Shown here: in pieces, positions 53,390 through 62,976 of the stretch
Layout: each line of letters opens with the position of its first letter
How positions within the stretch are numbered: position 1 is the first letter of the stretch
From: Pseudomonas subflava
GTDB taxonomy: Bacteria > Pseudomonadota > Gammaproteobacteria > Pseudomonadales > Pseudomonadaceae
Reading direction: 5' to 3'
Length of the DNA: 64,000 nt
Assembly (NCBI RefSeq): GCF_023823685.1
Contig: NZ_JAMXBF010000001.1
Span: 372,001-436,000 of the forward strand
Notes under the pieces: model-generated
The model's database searches: none
What the model was told of the DNA's origin: nothing
The model's input: the letters and a program-made list of their open reading frames with translations, nothing else
Position numbers and translations under genes: made by a program

Positions 53390-55393
53390 ATGGAGCTTAT
53401 GAATTTGCGTCTCTGGCTGGTCAACCAGCCCCGCCGTTACAAACGCCTGCTGCAGGTCAGCGCCGACATACTGGTCTGCTGGATCGCGCTCTGGCTGGCC
53501 TTCTGGGTGCGTCTCGGCTCCGATCGGCTGATCAACCCCCTGGGCGACTACTTGTGGCTGTTCCTCGCCGCTCCGGCGGTCGCCATCCCCGTGTATATCC
53601 GTTCCGGCATGTACCGCGCGGTGCTGCGCTACATGGGCAACGACGCGCTGGTGACCATCTTCAAGGCGGTAGCGATATCGGCGCTGCTGCTGGCATTGGC
53701 GGTCTACTGGTACAAGGGCTCGCCCGCGGTGGTGCCACGTTCCATCGTCTTCAATTACTGGTGGCTGAGCCTGATTCTCGCCGGCGGCCTGCGCCTGGTG
53801 ATGCGGCAGTACTTCCTGGGCGACTGGTTCAACGTGCGCGCGGTCATCAACCTGCCGAGCAAGGATGACAGCCTGCCGCGCGTGGCCATCTACGGTGCCG
53901 GCACCGCCGGCAACCAGCTGGTCGCGGCCCTGCGCATGGGCCGCTCGATGCGCCCCGTGGCCTTCATCGACGACGATCACAGCATCGCCACCCGAGTCAT
54001 CGCCGGGCTGAAGGTCTACAAACCCAAGCATATCGCCCAGCTGATCAACGAGACCGGTGCCCAGGAAGTTCTCCTGGCGATCCCCTCGGCTAGCCGGGCA
54101 CGGCGCAAGGAAATCCTCCATCTGCTCGAGCCTTTTCCCCTGCATGTTCGTTCCGTACCCGGAATCATGGATCTGGCCAGCGGCCGGGTGCGCGTCGACG
54201 ATATCCAGGAAGTCGATATCGCGGATCTGCTCGGCCGCGATGCGGTACCTCCCCAGCGCCAACTCTTCGAGCGTTGCATTCGTGACAAGGTGGTGCTGGT
54301 CACCGGAGCGGGAGGGTCGATCGGCTCGGAGTTGTGTCGGCAACTGATCGGCAGCCAGCCGCGGACACTGATCCTGTTCGAGCACGCCGAATTCAACCTC
54401 TACAGCATTCATGGCGAGCTGGAGGCGCTGATTCGCCGTGAAGCGCTGTCCGTGCGGCTGCTGCCCATCCTGGGTAACGTGCGCTCCCAGGAGCAACTGG
54501 TCGAGGTGATGCGGGCCTGGGGCGTGCACACCGTTTATCACGCCGCGGCCTACAAGCATGTGCCGATGGTCGAGCACAATATCGCCGAAGGGGTGCGCAA
54601 CAATGTACTGGGCACCCTGAGCGCCGCGCAGGCCGCCCTCAAGGCGGGCGTCGAGCATTTCGTATTGATCTCCACCGACAAGGCCGTTCGCCCCACCAAC
54701 GTCATGGGCAGCACCAAGCGACTGGCCGAACTGGTGTTGCAGGCCCTGAGCCGGGAATCGGCGCCGGTTCTGTTCCGCGACTCGGGCACCGTGCACCAGG
54801 TCAACAAGACGCGCTTCACCATGGTCCGCTTCGGCAACGTGCTGGGCTCGTCGGGGTCGGTCATTCCGCTGTTCCGTGCGCAGATCAAGCGGGGCGGTCC
54901 GGTCACCGTGACCCATCCCGCCATCACCCGCTACTTCATGACCATCTCCGAGGCCGCTCAGTTGGTGATCCAGGCAGGCGCCATGGGGCAGGGCGGCGAA
55001 GTCTTCGTGCTGGACATGGGACAGCCGGTCAAGATTCTCGAGCTGGCCGAAAAGATGATTCATCTTTCTGGCCTCAGCGTCCGTTCCGAAGGCAACCCGC
55101 AGGGCGATATCGAGATCCAGTTCAGCGGCCTTCGCCCTGGCGAGAAACTCTACGAGGAGCTGCTGATCGGCGACAACGTCAGCCCCACAGCCCATCCGAT
55201 GATCATGCGCGCCAGCGAGGAGCACCTGACCTGGGATCGGGTGAAGGCCTTGCTGAATGACCTCTTGCTCGCCCTGGATCAGGACGATTACGACCGGGTT
55301 CGGCAGCTGTTGCGTGAGTCGGTCAGCGGATACGTTCCGGAAGGTGACATAGTCGACTGGATGCATGTGCAGCGCCTCACAGAACCCAAGTAG
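53390..55393 (+). CDS. wbpM: WbpM, membrane UDP-GlcNAc 4,6-dehydratase
   Basis: WbpM forms the 4-keto-6-deoxy UDP-GlcNAc precursor of QuiNAc and FucNAc. The 667-residue protein has four N-terminal membrane helices (about 20-130), a first nucleotide-binding region (about 165-270, VAIYGAGTAGNQLVAALRMG) and a C-terminal catalytic SDR domain (about 300-600). Markers are VLVTGAGGSIGSELCRQL, YHAAAYKHVPMVE and the unusual Met-x-x-x-Lys (NVMGSTKRLAEL) in place of Tyr-x-x-x-Lys, a known feature of this family. It is full length. An ATG at 53399 with GGAG close by is an alternative start. Confidence 0.95.
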   Translation: MELMNLRLWLVNQPRRYKRLLQVSADILVCWIALWLAFWVRLGSDRLINPLGDYLWLFLAAPAVAIPVYIRSGMYRAVLRYMGNDALVTIFKAVAISALLLALAVYWYKGSPAVVPRSIVFNYWWLSLILAGGLRLVMRQYFLGDWFNVRAVINLPSKDDSLPRVAIYGAGTAGNQLVAALRMGRSMRPVAFIDDDHSIATRVIAGLKVYKPKHIAQLINETGAQEVLLAIPSASRARRKEILHLLEPFPLHVRSVPGIMDLASGRVRVDDIQEVDIADLLGRDAVPPQRQLFERCIRDKVVLVTGAGGSIGSELCRQLIGSQPRTLILFEHAEFNLYSIHGELEALIRREALSVRLLPILGNVRSQEQLVEVMRAWGVHTVYHAAAYKHVPMVEHNIAEGVRNNVLGTLSAAQAALKAGVEHFVLISTDKAVRPTNVMGSTKRLAELVLQALSRESAPVLFRDSGTVHQVNKTRFTMVRFGNVLGSSGSVIPLFRAQIKRGGPVTVTHPAITRYFMTISEAAQLVIQAGAMGQGGEVFVLDMGQPVKILELAEKMIHLSGLSVRSEGNPQGDIEIQFSGLRPGEKLYEELLIGDNVSPTAHPMIMRASEEHLTWDRVKALLNDLLLALDQDDYDRVRQLLRESVSGYVPEGDIVDWMHVQRLTEPK

Positions 55394-55482
55394 TGGCCAT
55401 TTGACGGCTTCGTGACACTGGCTAGCTTTTCTCGGAGCGTGATTTGGAGTTCACGCTACCCCTCATGAAAAGGAGCTTCGCC

Positions 55483-55803
55483 ATGATCAAGAAGTCGTTT
55501 GCCGCACTGCTGTTCTCCTGCTTCGCCCTGTTGTCCGCCCAAGCCTATTCAGCCGAGACCGCCGCAACCACGACGGGCACTGCCGAGCAGGTTCAGGCGG
55601 CAGCCAGTCAGCTCAATCTGAATACCGCCGATGCCGCCGCGCTGGAGTCGGGGATGGTCGGCATCGGTCCGGCCAAGGCCCAGGCCATCGTCGATCACCG
55701 CAACAGCAACGGGCCGTTCGCGTCGGTCGACGAGCTGCTCGAGGTCAAGGGCATCGGCCCGGCGACGCTGGAGAAGAACCGCGACAGGCTGAGCGTCAAC
55801 TGA
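55483..55803 (+). CDS. ComEA-like secreted helix-hairpin-helix protein
   Basis: The 106-residue protein has a signal peptide (about 1-24, cut near AYSA) and a tandem helix-hairpin-helix DNA-binding domain: LNLNTADAAALESGMVGIGPAKAQAIVDHRNSNGPF and SVDELLEVKGIGPATLEKNRDRL. In naturally competent bacteria ComEA binds incoming DNA in the periplasm; in Pseudomonas this gene directly follows wbpM and its role is untested. ATG 55483 is chosen for its AGGAG 8 nt upstream; two earlier in-frame starts lack one. A strong terminator follows. Confidence 0.9.
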   Translation: MIKKSFAALLFSCFALLSAQAYSAETAATTTGTAEQVQAAASQLNLNTADAAALESGMVGIGPAKAQAIVDHRNSNGPFASVDELLEVKGIGPATLEKNRDRLSVN

Positions 55804-55819
55804 AGTCCTGCAGCAAAGA

Positions 55820-55846
55820 AAAAGCCGGTCCCTGACCGGCTTTTTT
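55820..55846 (+). terminator. Rho-independent terminator after the comEA-like gene
   Basis: An 11-bp stem AAAAGCCGGTC (55820-55830) / GACCGGCTTTT (55834-55844) with loop CCT continues into T-run 55841-55846. Confidence 0.93.
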
Positions 55847-55899
55847 GCTTTCTGCGGGGCGGATATACAATGCCGCGTCGCAGCTGCCAGGAGTCTTCC

Positions 55900-56781
55900 A
55901 TGCAACCTTCTCTCGGATTCGCCGGCATCGGCCTGATGGGCTTGCCGATTGCGCGCCGCCTGCTTGCGGCGGGCCATCCCTTACGCGTCTGGAATCGGTC
56001 GCCGGAGAAATGCACGGCACTGGTCGACGCCGGTGCTGCAACCGTCACCTCGGCGGCGCTTCTGTGTGACGAAACCGAGCTGGTGATGCTCTGCCTGGCC
56101 GACACCGCGGCGGTGAGGCAAGTCATCTTCGGCCCGGGAGGCATCGTCGAGCGGGCCCGGCCCGGGCAGCTGCTGGTCGACTTCTCCAGTCTCGATCCCG
56201 AAGCGACCCGCCAGATGGCGGCCGAGCTGGAGAGCCGGACGGGAATGCGCTGGGTCGACGCGCCGGTCTCCGGTGGCACGCCCGGCGCCGAGGCCGGCAC
56301 GCTGACCATCATGGCGGGCGGGCGCCGCGAGGACATCGAGCGGGTTCGCCCCGTGCTAATGCAAGTGGGGCAGCGCCTGACACGCATGGGCGAAGTCGGC
56401 GCCGGTCAGGTCACCAAGGTCTGCAACCAGATGCTGGTCGCCTGCAATGCGCTGGTGATCGCCGAAGCGGTCGCCCTGGCCGAGCGTTCCGGAGTCGATG
56501 CCGGCGCGCTCGCGCAGGCATTGGCGGGAGGCTTCGCCGATTCCCGCCCATTGCAGATACTGGCTCCGCAAATGGCCGAGCGCCGTTTCGAGCCGATCAA
56601 GTGGCACGTGCGTACGCTGCTCAAGGACTTGGATACGGCCGTTGGGCTAGCGCACCAGCAGGGCAGCGCGATTCCCATGAGCGGGCTCGCCGCCCAACTG
56701 ATGCGGCTGCATGGCAGCCAGGGCCACCTCGAGCACGACCCGGCGACTCTGGTCGAATTGTTTAGCGAGGAACGCTCGTGA
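55900..56781 (+). CDS. glxR: GlxR/3-hydroxyisobutyrate dehydrogenase-family oxidoreductase
   Basis: The 293-residue beta-hydroxyacid dehydrogenase has the N-terminal Rossmann motif LGFAGIGLMGLPIARRLLAAGH, the substrate-binding DAPVSGGTPGAEAGTLTIMAGG, and the catalytic Lys in GQVTKVCNQMLVACN. Paired with a hydroxypyruvate isomerase-like gene, tartronate semialdehyde reductase (GlxR) or L-threonate/2-oxo-tetronate metabolism (LtnD/OtnI type) are the two likely roles. The missing glyoxylate carboligase leaves the choice open. AGGAG sits 8 nt before ATG 55900. The GTG of the next gene overlaps its stop. Confidence 0.82.
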   Translation: MQPSLGFAGIGLMGLPIARRLLAAGHPLRVWNRSPEKCTALVDAGAATVTSAALLCDETELVMLCLADTAAVRQVIFGPGGIVERARPGQLLVDFSSLDPEATRQMAAELESRTGMRWVDAPVSGGTPGAEAGTLTIMAGGRREDIERVRPVLMQVGQRLTRMGEVGAGQVTKVCNQMLVACNALVIAEAVALAERSGVDAGALAQALAGGFADSRPLQILAPQMAERRFEPIKWHVRTLLKDLDTAVGLAHQQGSAIPMSGLAAQLMRLHGSQGHLEHDPATLVELFSEERS

Positions 56782-57572
56782 AGATCGCGGCGAACCTGTC
56801 CCTGCTGTTTTGCGAACTGCCGCTGTTGCAGCGCGTGCAGGCAGCCGCCGCAGCGGGGTTCGACGGCGTGGAAGTCCAGTTCCCCTACGAGGTGCCTGCA
56901 TCGCAGTTGCGTGAGGAACTGGAGCGCGCGGCGATGCCGCTGGTACTGATCAACCTGCCAGCCGGCGACCTGATGGCCGGCGGTTGCGGCCTGGCCGCAG
57001 TTCCCGAGCGCCAGGTGCAATTCGATGCCGCGCTACAGGAGGCGTTCGACTATGCGGTCGAGGTGCGTCCGCGGTGCGTCAACGTATTGCCGGGCCGATT
57101 GGCCGAAGGCGTCTCCCGCGCGAGCGCACTGGTCACGCTCGAGACCAATCTGCGCCGAGCGGCGGAGCGCTTTGGGGAGCTGGGCGTCAAGGTGCTGTGC
57201 GAGGCCATCAACCCGCTGGACATGCCCGGCTTCCTGGTCAACACGGCGGAGCAGTTGGGTGAGTTACTCGAGCGCGTCGGCCACCCGAACTGTCTGGCGC
57301 AGCTCGACTTCTACCACATGGCTCGCCAGGGCCTGGACGTTGGCGCCGGCATTGCCTTCCTCGCGGACCGGACGGGGCACGTGCAGTTCGCCGATTGTCC
57401 GGGACGCGGGGCGCCAGGGACGGGGGCGCTCATCTTCGAACCCTTGCTGCAGAGGCTGGCAGAAACCGGGTATCGAGGCTGGCTGGGCGCCGAATATCGT
57501 CCTTCCGGCGCTACCACGGATAGCCTCGCCTGGCTGTCCGAGTGGCGCGAAGAGGGGCGCTGCAAACCCTAG
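56778..57572 (+). CDS. hyi: Hydroxypyruvate isomerase-like TIM-barrel protein (Hyi/OtnI)
   Basis: The 264-residue protein of the AP endonuclease family 2 / xylose isomerase-like TIM barrel fold starts at GTG 56778, overlapping the dehydrogenase stop (GTGA). Metal and substrate residues lie in LCEAINPLDMPGFLVNT (Glu), AQLDFYHMARQGLDV (Asp/His), GHVQFADCPGRGAPGTG and GWLGAEYRPSG (Glu). Hydroxypyruvate isomerase interconverts hydroxypyruvate and tartronate semialdehyde; the related OtnI isomerises 2-oxo-tetronate. The upstream reductase would use either product. The length is normal, so the TAG stop is genuine even though the frame stays open beyond it. Confidence 0.82.
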   Translation: MKIAANLSLLFCELPLLQRVQAAAAAGFDGVEVQFPYEVPASQLREELERAAMPLVLINLPAGDLMAGGCGLAAVPERQVQFDAALQEAFDYAVEVRPRCVNVLPGRLAEGVSRASALVTLETNLRRAAERFGELGVKVLCEAINPLDMPGFLVNTAEQLGELLERVGHPNCLAQLDFYHMARQGLDVGAGIAFLADRTGHVQFADCPGRGAPGTGALIFEPLLQRLAETGYRGWLGAEYRPSGATTDSLAWLSEWREEGRCKP

Positions 57573-57897
57573 TCGCGAAAATATCCAGGGCTCCTCGACG
57601 CGGCGCTTCTTGCGCAGGTAGCGGCTGGCCTAGAGATCACGGGGGCGCCATGGCATGGCGTGAATGGCTTTGCGGCGCGCTATGGCTATCCCATCGCGAA
57701 GCTCAGGCGAGGCGTCGTATCGACCTCGTAATGAAGCGAGCTGAAGTTTTCGCGCCGTCATAACCGCCCAATCGTAATCGGGCTTCGCCGATACTTGCCC
57801 GTATGGTCAGAATTATCGCCGTGGAGCTTGCCCGTCCTGGTGGTCGAGGGTAGGGTGACTGCCCCGACCGGCCAGGTCGTCATGTCGTTGAAATCAC
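57573..57897. other. 325-bp region without a convincing gene
   Basis: The hyi frame remains open for 52 codons after its TAG, to a TAA at 57729-57731, with a protein-like sequence (for example APWHGVNGFAARYGYP). There is no start codon with a ribosome site, so a decayed gene end is possible but unproven. The right part (57730-57897) is less GC-rich and should hold the promoter of the transporter gene; no clear -35/-10 pair was recognised. Confidence 0.4.
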
Positions 57898-59058
57898 GTG
57901 AAATCCGTATCCAGGGCCATGCTGATGCTGGCGTTGGTGCTGGCGGCGATCAACCTGCGCCCCGGCATCACTTCCTTTGCCCCGCTGATCGAGCGTATCG
58001 CTGAAGAGCTTTCCCTCAGCCGCGGCCTGATCAGCCTGACGACCGCCGTGCCCGTGCTCTGCATGGGCCTGCTGGCGCCGCTGGCGCCGCGCCTGGCCGT
58101 GCGTTTCGGGCTGGAGCGCACCATCACCTGTTGCCTTGGGCTGATCGCGCTGGCGCTGCTGTTGCGTATGGGCGGCCATCTCGGCCCGCTGCTGATCGGC
58201 AGCGCCGCGCTGCTCGGCACCGGCATCGCCGTGGCGGGGCCGCTGCTGTCGGGCTTCATCAAGCGCCATTTCCGCGACCAGGTCGGCAAGGTGGTCGGCT
58301 GGTATTCCTTCAGCATGGCCATCGGCGGCGCCGGCGGTGCCGTGCTCACGGTGCCGCTGACGCGTGGCCTGGGCGACGACTGGGCCTTTGGTCTGGCGGC
58401 CTGGTGCGTTCCCGCGTTGCTCGCGCTGCTGCTCTGGCTGCGCCTGCCCAATCGAGCCGAGCAAGCGTTGGCCGACGACGGCCAGGGCCTGCCGTGGCGT
58501 GAACCGCGGGCCTGGCTGGTGACCGGCTTCTTCGCCATCCAGGCCGGCTTCTTCTACACCATGGCCACCTGGCTGGTGGCGCGCTACCACGAGGCCGGCC
58601 TGAGCCTGCTGTACAGCAACGGTCTGTTCAGCCTGTTCATGCTGGTCGGCCTGCCCAGCTCCTGGCTGCTGCCCTGGCTGGCCCAGCGCTTCGATATCCG
58701 CCAGCCGCTGCTGGTGGCCTGCGGGCTGACCCTGACCCTGTGCCTGACCATGATCACCTTCCAGCCCACCCTGCTGCCGGAGGTCTGGGCGGTGCTGATG
58801 GGCTTCGCCCTCAGCGGCTCCTTCGCCCTGTCGCTGGTACTGCCGTTGTACGAGGTGCACACGCCGCTGGCCGTCAGCCGCTGGACCGCGATGATGCTCT
58901 GCGCAGGCTATTGCATGGCCTGCCTGGCGCCGATCCTGGCGGGCCTCGGCCGCGACCTGGCCGGCAACTATCAGACGCCGTTCATGGTGCTGATCTTCCT
59001 GGGCGCGTTGATGACCCTGATCGCCTGGGCGCTGCGAACGCCGCGTCAGCCTCGCTAG
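57898..59058 (+). CDS. CynX/NimT-family MFS transporter
   Basis: The 386-residue membrane protein has twelve predicted helices. The N-terminal LALVLAAINLRPGITSFAPLIERI is the CynX/NimT signature, followed by MFS-like loop GLLAPLAPRLAVRFGLERT and an internal second half starting at about residue 205 (WLVTGFFAIQAGFFYTMATW). Characterised relatives carry cyanate (CynX) or 2-nitroimidazole (NimT/YeaN); the substrate here is unknown. The GTG at 57898 is the longest start; an ATG at 57919 with AGGG upstream would give a normal family start as well. Confidence 0.88.
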   Translation: MKSVSRAMLMLALVLAAINLRPGITSFAPLIERIAEELSLSRGLISLTTAVPVLCMGLLAPLAPRLAVRFGLERTITCCLGLIALALLLRMGGHLGPLLIGSAALLGTGIAVAGPLLSGFIKRHFRDQVGKVVGWYSFSMAIGGAGGAVLTVPLTRGLGDDWAFGLAAWCVPALLALLLWLRLPNRAEQALADDGQGLPWREPRAWLVTGFFAIQAGFFYTMATWLVARYHEAGLSLLYSNGLFSLFMLVGLPSSWLLPWLAQRFDIRQPLLVACGLTLTLCLTMITFQPTLLPEVWAVLMGFALSGSFALSLVLPLYEVHTPLAVSRWTAMMLCAGYCMACLAPILAGLGRDLAGNYQTPFMVLIFLGALMTLIAWALRTPRQPR

Positions 59059-59104
59059 CTCAGCCGCAGGCCCGCGACCGCTCGCCGTCATCGGCCATGC
59101 AGGG

Positions 59105-59130
59105 CCGTAGGGTGCGCCGCGCGCACCGAG
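59105..59130. repeat. REP-like hairpin after the transporter gene
   Basis: GTAGGGTGCGC followed by its near mirror: stem GGTGCGC (59111-59117) / GCGCACC (59121-59127) with loop CGC. It resembles the GTAGGGTGCGCC...GCGCACC hairpins often seen scattered between Pseudomonas genes. A genome-wide count is needed to confirm. Confidence 0.4.
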
Positions 59131-59289
59131 TCCCAACGCCGACGCGGCAGATGCACAGGCGGGACACGCGCGGTGCGACCTGGGGCTTCGGCATTGCCTG
59201 CTGGGTTTTTGTCGCAGACGGGGCGCTGGTTCCTTTGCATCGGCCAGGCCCTGTGTTAGAAGGCTGCCTGCACTTTCTGGAGTACCCGC

Positions 59290-59718
59290 GTGGAGTCCGA
59301 ATCCATCGTCTATGGCTGCATCCGTGACTGGCCTTCCGGCGACCGCGAGCAACATCAGCTGCGCCGTGGTAGCAATCGCCGGGTGCTGGAGCAATTGCCC
59401 CGGGATGAGGCCTGGCCGTTCCTCGGGCGTGAGATGTTTTCCTTCTGCGGCCACGAAGGGCAGGGCCTGTACCAGACCCAGGTGATCCACTTCGGCGCCA
59501 GCTACCAGGCCATCGAGTACGAGTGGGCCTTGTGGGTCAAGGAGTTCGAGGCGCTGCTGCAGCGGCTGTACTGGGCCAGCGCCGTGGTGCATCTGGAGAC
59601 CGAGCTGAACGGCCTGCACACCTTCCGCTGGGAGTCCGAGAGCGGCTTCCACAGCCCCCAGGAAGGCGACCTGCGCATGCGTTGCGTGTGGGAGCGCGAG
59701 GGTAGCGTGCGCGGCTGA
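59290..59718 (+). CDS. Conserved hypothetical protein, soluble
   Basis: The 142-residue protein is rich in Trp, Glu and aromatic residues, with no signal peptide or membrane segment. It begins at GTG 59290 (VESESIVYGCIRDWPSG); TGGAG lies 11-12 nt upstream. Segments such as GLYQTQVIHFGASYQAIEYEW and SAVVHLETELNGLHTF suggest an alpha/beta fold. I recognise it only as a protein that occurs in other pseudomonads. It lies 231 bp after the transporter gene and ends 5 bp from the convergent yheU-like gene. Confidence 0.65.
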   Translation: MESESIVYGCIRDWPSGDREQHQLRRGSNRRVLEQLPRDEAWPFLGREMFSFCGHEGQGLYQTQVIHFGASYQAIEYEWALWVKEFEALLQRLYWASAVVHLETELNGLHTFRWESESGFHSPQEGDLRMRCVWEREGSVRG

Positions 59719-59723
59719 GGCCG

Positions 59724-59954
59724 TTAGTCCGCCAGCCACTCCTTCGGTACTTCGTCGCGCAGGGCCAGCTGGCATTGCTGGCTGTCCGGGTCGAAGACGA
59801 TCACCGCCTGTCCCTTCTCCAGCGCCCGCCGTGCCCGTTCGACGCGGATTTCCAGCGGCGTGTCGTCGCCGTTGTCGGTGCCTTCGCGGGTGACGAAGTC
59901 CTCGAGCAGGCGTACGAGGGTATCGGCTTCGAGCATGTGGTGCGGGATCAGCAT
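59724..59954 (-). CDS. YheU-family (UPF0270) small protein
   Basis: The 76-residue protein starts MLIPHHMLEADTLVRLLEDFVTREGTDNGD and continues with RVERARRALEKGQAVIVFDPDSQQCQL, the YheU/UPF0270 pattern. Function is unknown. The start at 59954 gives the standard family N-terminus. No ribosome site is visible: only 11 bp separate the ATG from the MITE-like element, and the open frame continues back through the element to a TTG at 60059. Expression may therefore depend on element-borne signals. Confidence 0.88.
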   Translation of the reverse strand: MLIPHHMLEADTLVRLLEDFVTREGTDNGDDTPLEIRVERARRALEKGQAVIVFDPDSQQCQLALRDEVPKEWLAD

Positions 59955-59963
59955 GGCGGTTTC

Positions 59964-60103
59964 TAGGGTCTGTTGACGTTTCGGCGCGAACCGTAGGGAC
60001 GGGCCGGTTTTTGCGCGGAACGTCGTTACTCGAACGACCAAACTTCGCCTCTCGCGCAAAAACTGGCTCCGTCGCGGCCGCGGTTAAGCCTCAACAGACT
60101 CTA
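59964..60103. mobile_element. MITE-like element with TA flanks
   Basis: A 136-bp core (59966-60101) is bounded by imperfect terminal inverted repeats, GGGTCTGTTGACGTTT on the left and, read inward from the right, GAGTCTGTTGAGGCTT (13 of 16 match). It is flanked by TA on each side (59964-59965; 60102-60103). An inner inverted repeat (CCGGTTTTTGCGCG near 60004 / CGCGCAAAAACTGG near 60053) lets the whole core fold back. There is no transposase. Size, ends and TA flanks fit a Tc/mariner-IS630-type MITE. Confidence 0.6.
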
Positions 60104-60118
60104 CCGCGGGCGGCCATG

Positions 60119-62872
<2,754 letters not shown>

Positions 62873-62976
62873 TGGCCTACCTCATCTTTCTTATCGGTTA
62901 TGCCAGCACTTTGCCTAGTTGTCGGCCAGCCTTCAAGCGGCCGCCGCAGAGCCTGCGCGCGGCCGGGAAGGGAAGC

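Noticed and set aside
53345..55366. Long antisense open frame (673 codons) over wbpM
   Set aside because: The sense strand encodes a complete WbpM; the antisense product has no recognisable motif.
57880..59775. Antisense open frame (631 codons) over the transporter and hypothetical genes
   Set aside because: Gln/Arg/His-rich shadow sequence; the sense strand has a well-formed 12-helix transporter.
59955..60059. N-terminal extension of the yheU-like protein encoded by the MITE
   Set aside because: The frame is open but starts only at TTG with no ribosome site, and the family starts at 59954; kept as an observation, not as a called start.
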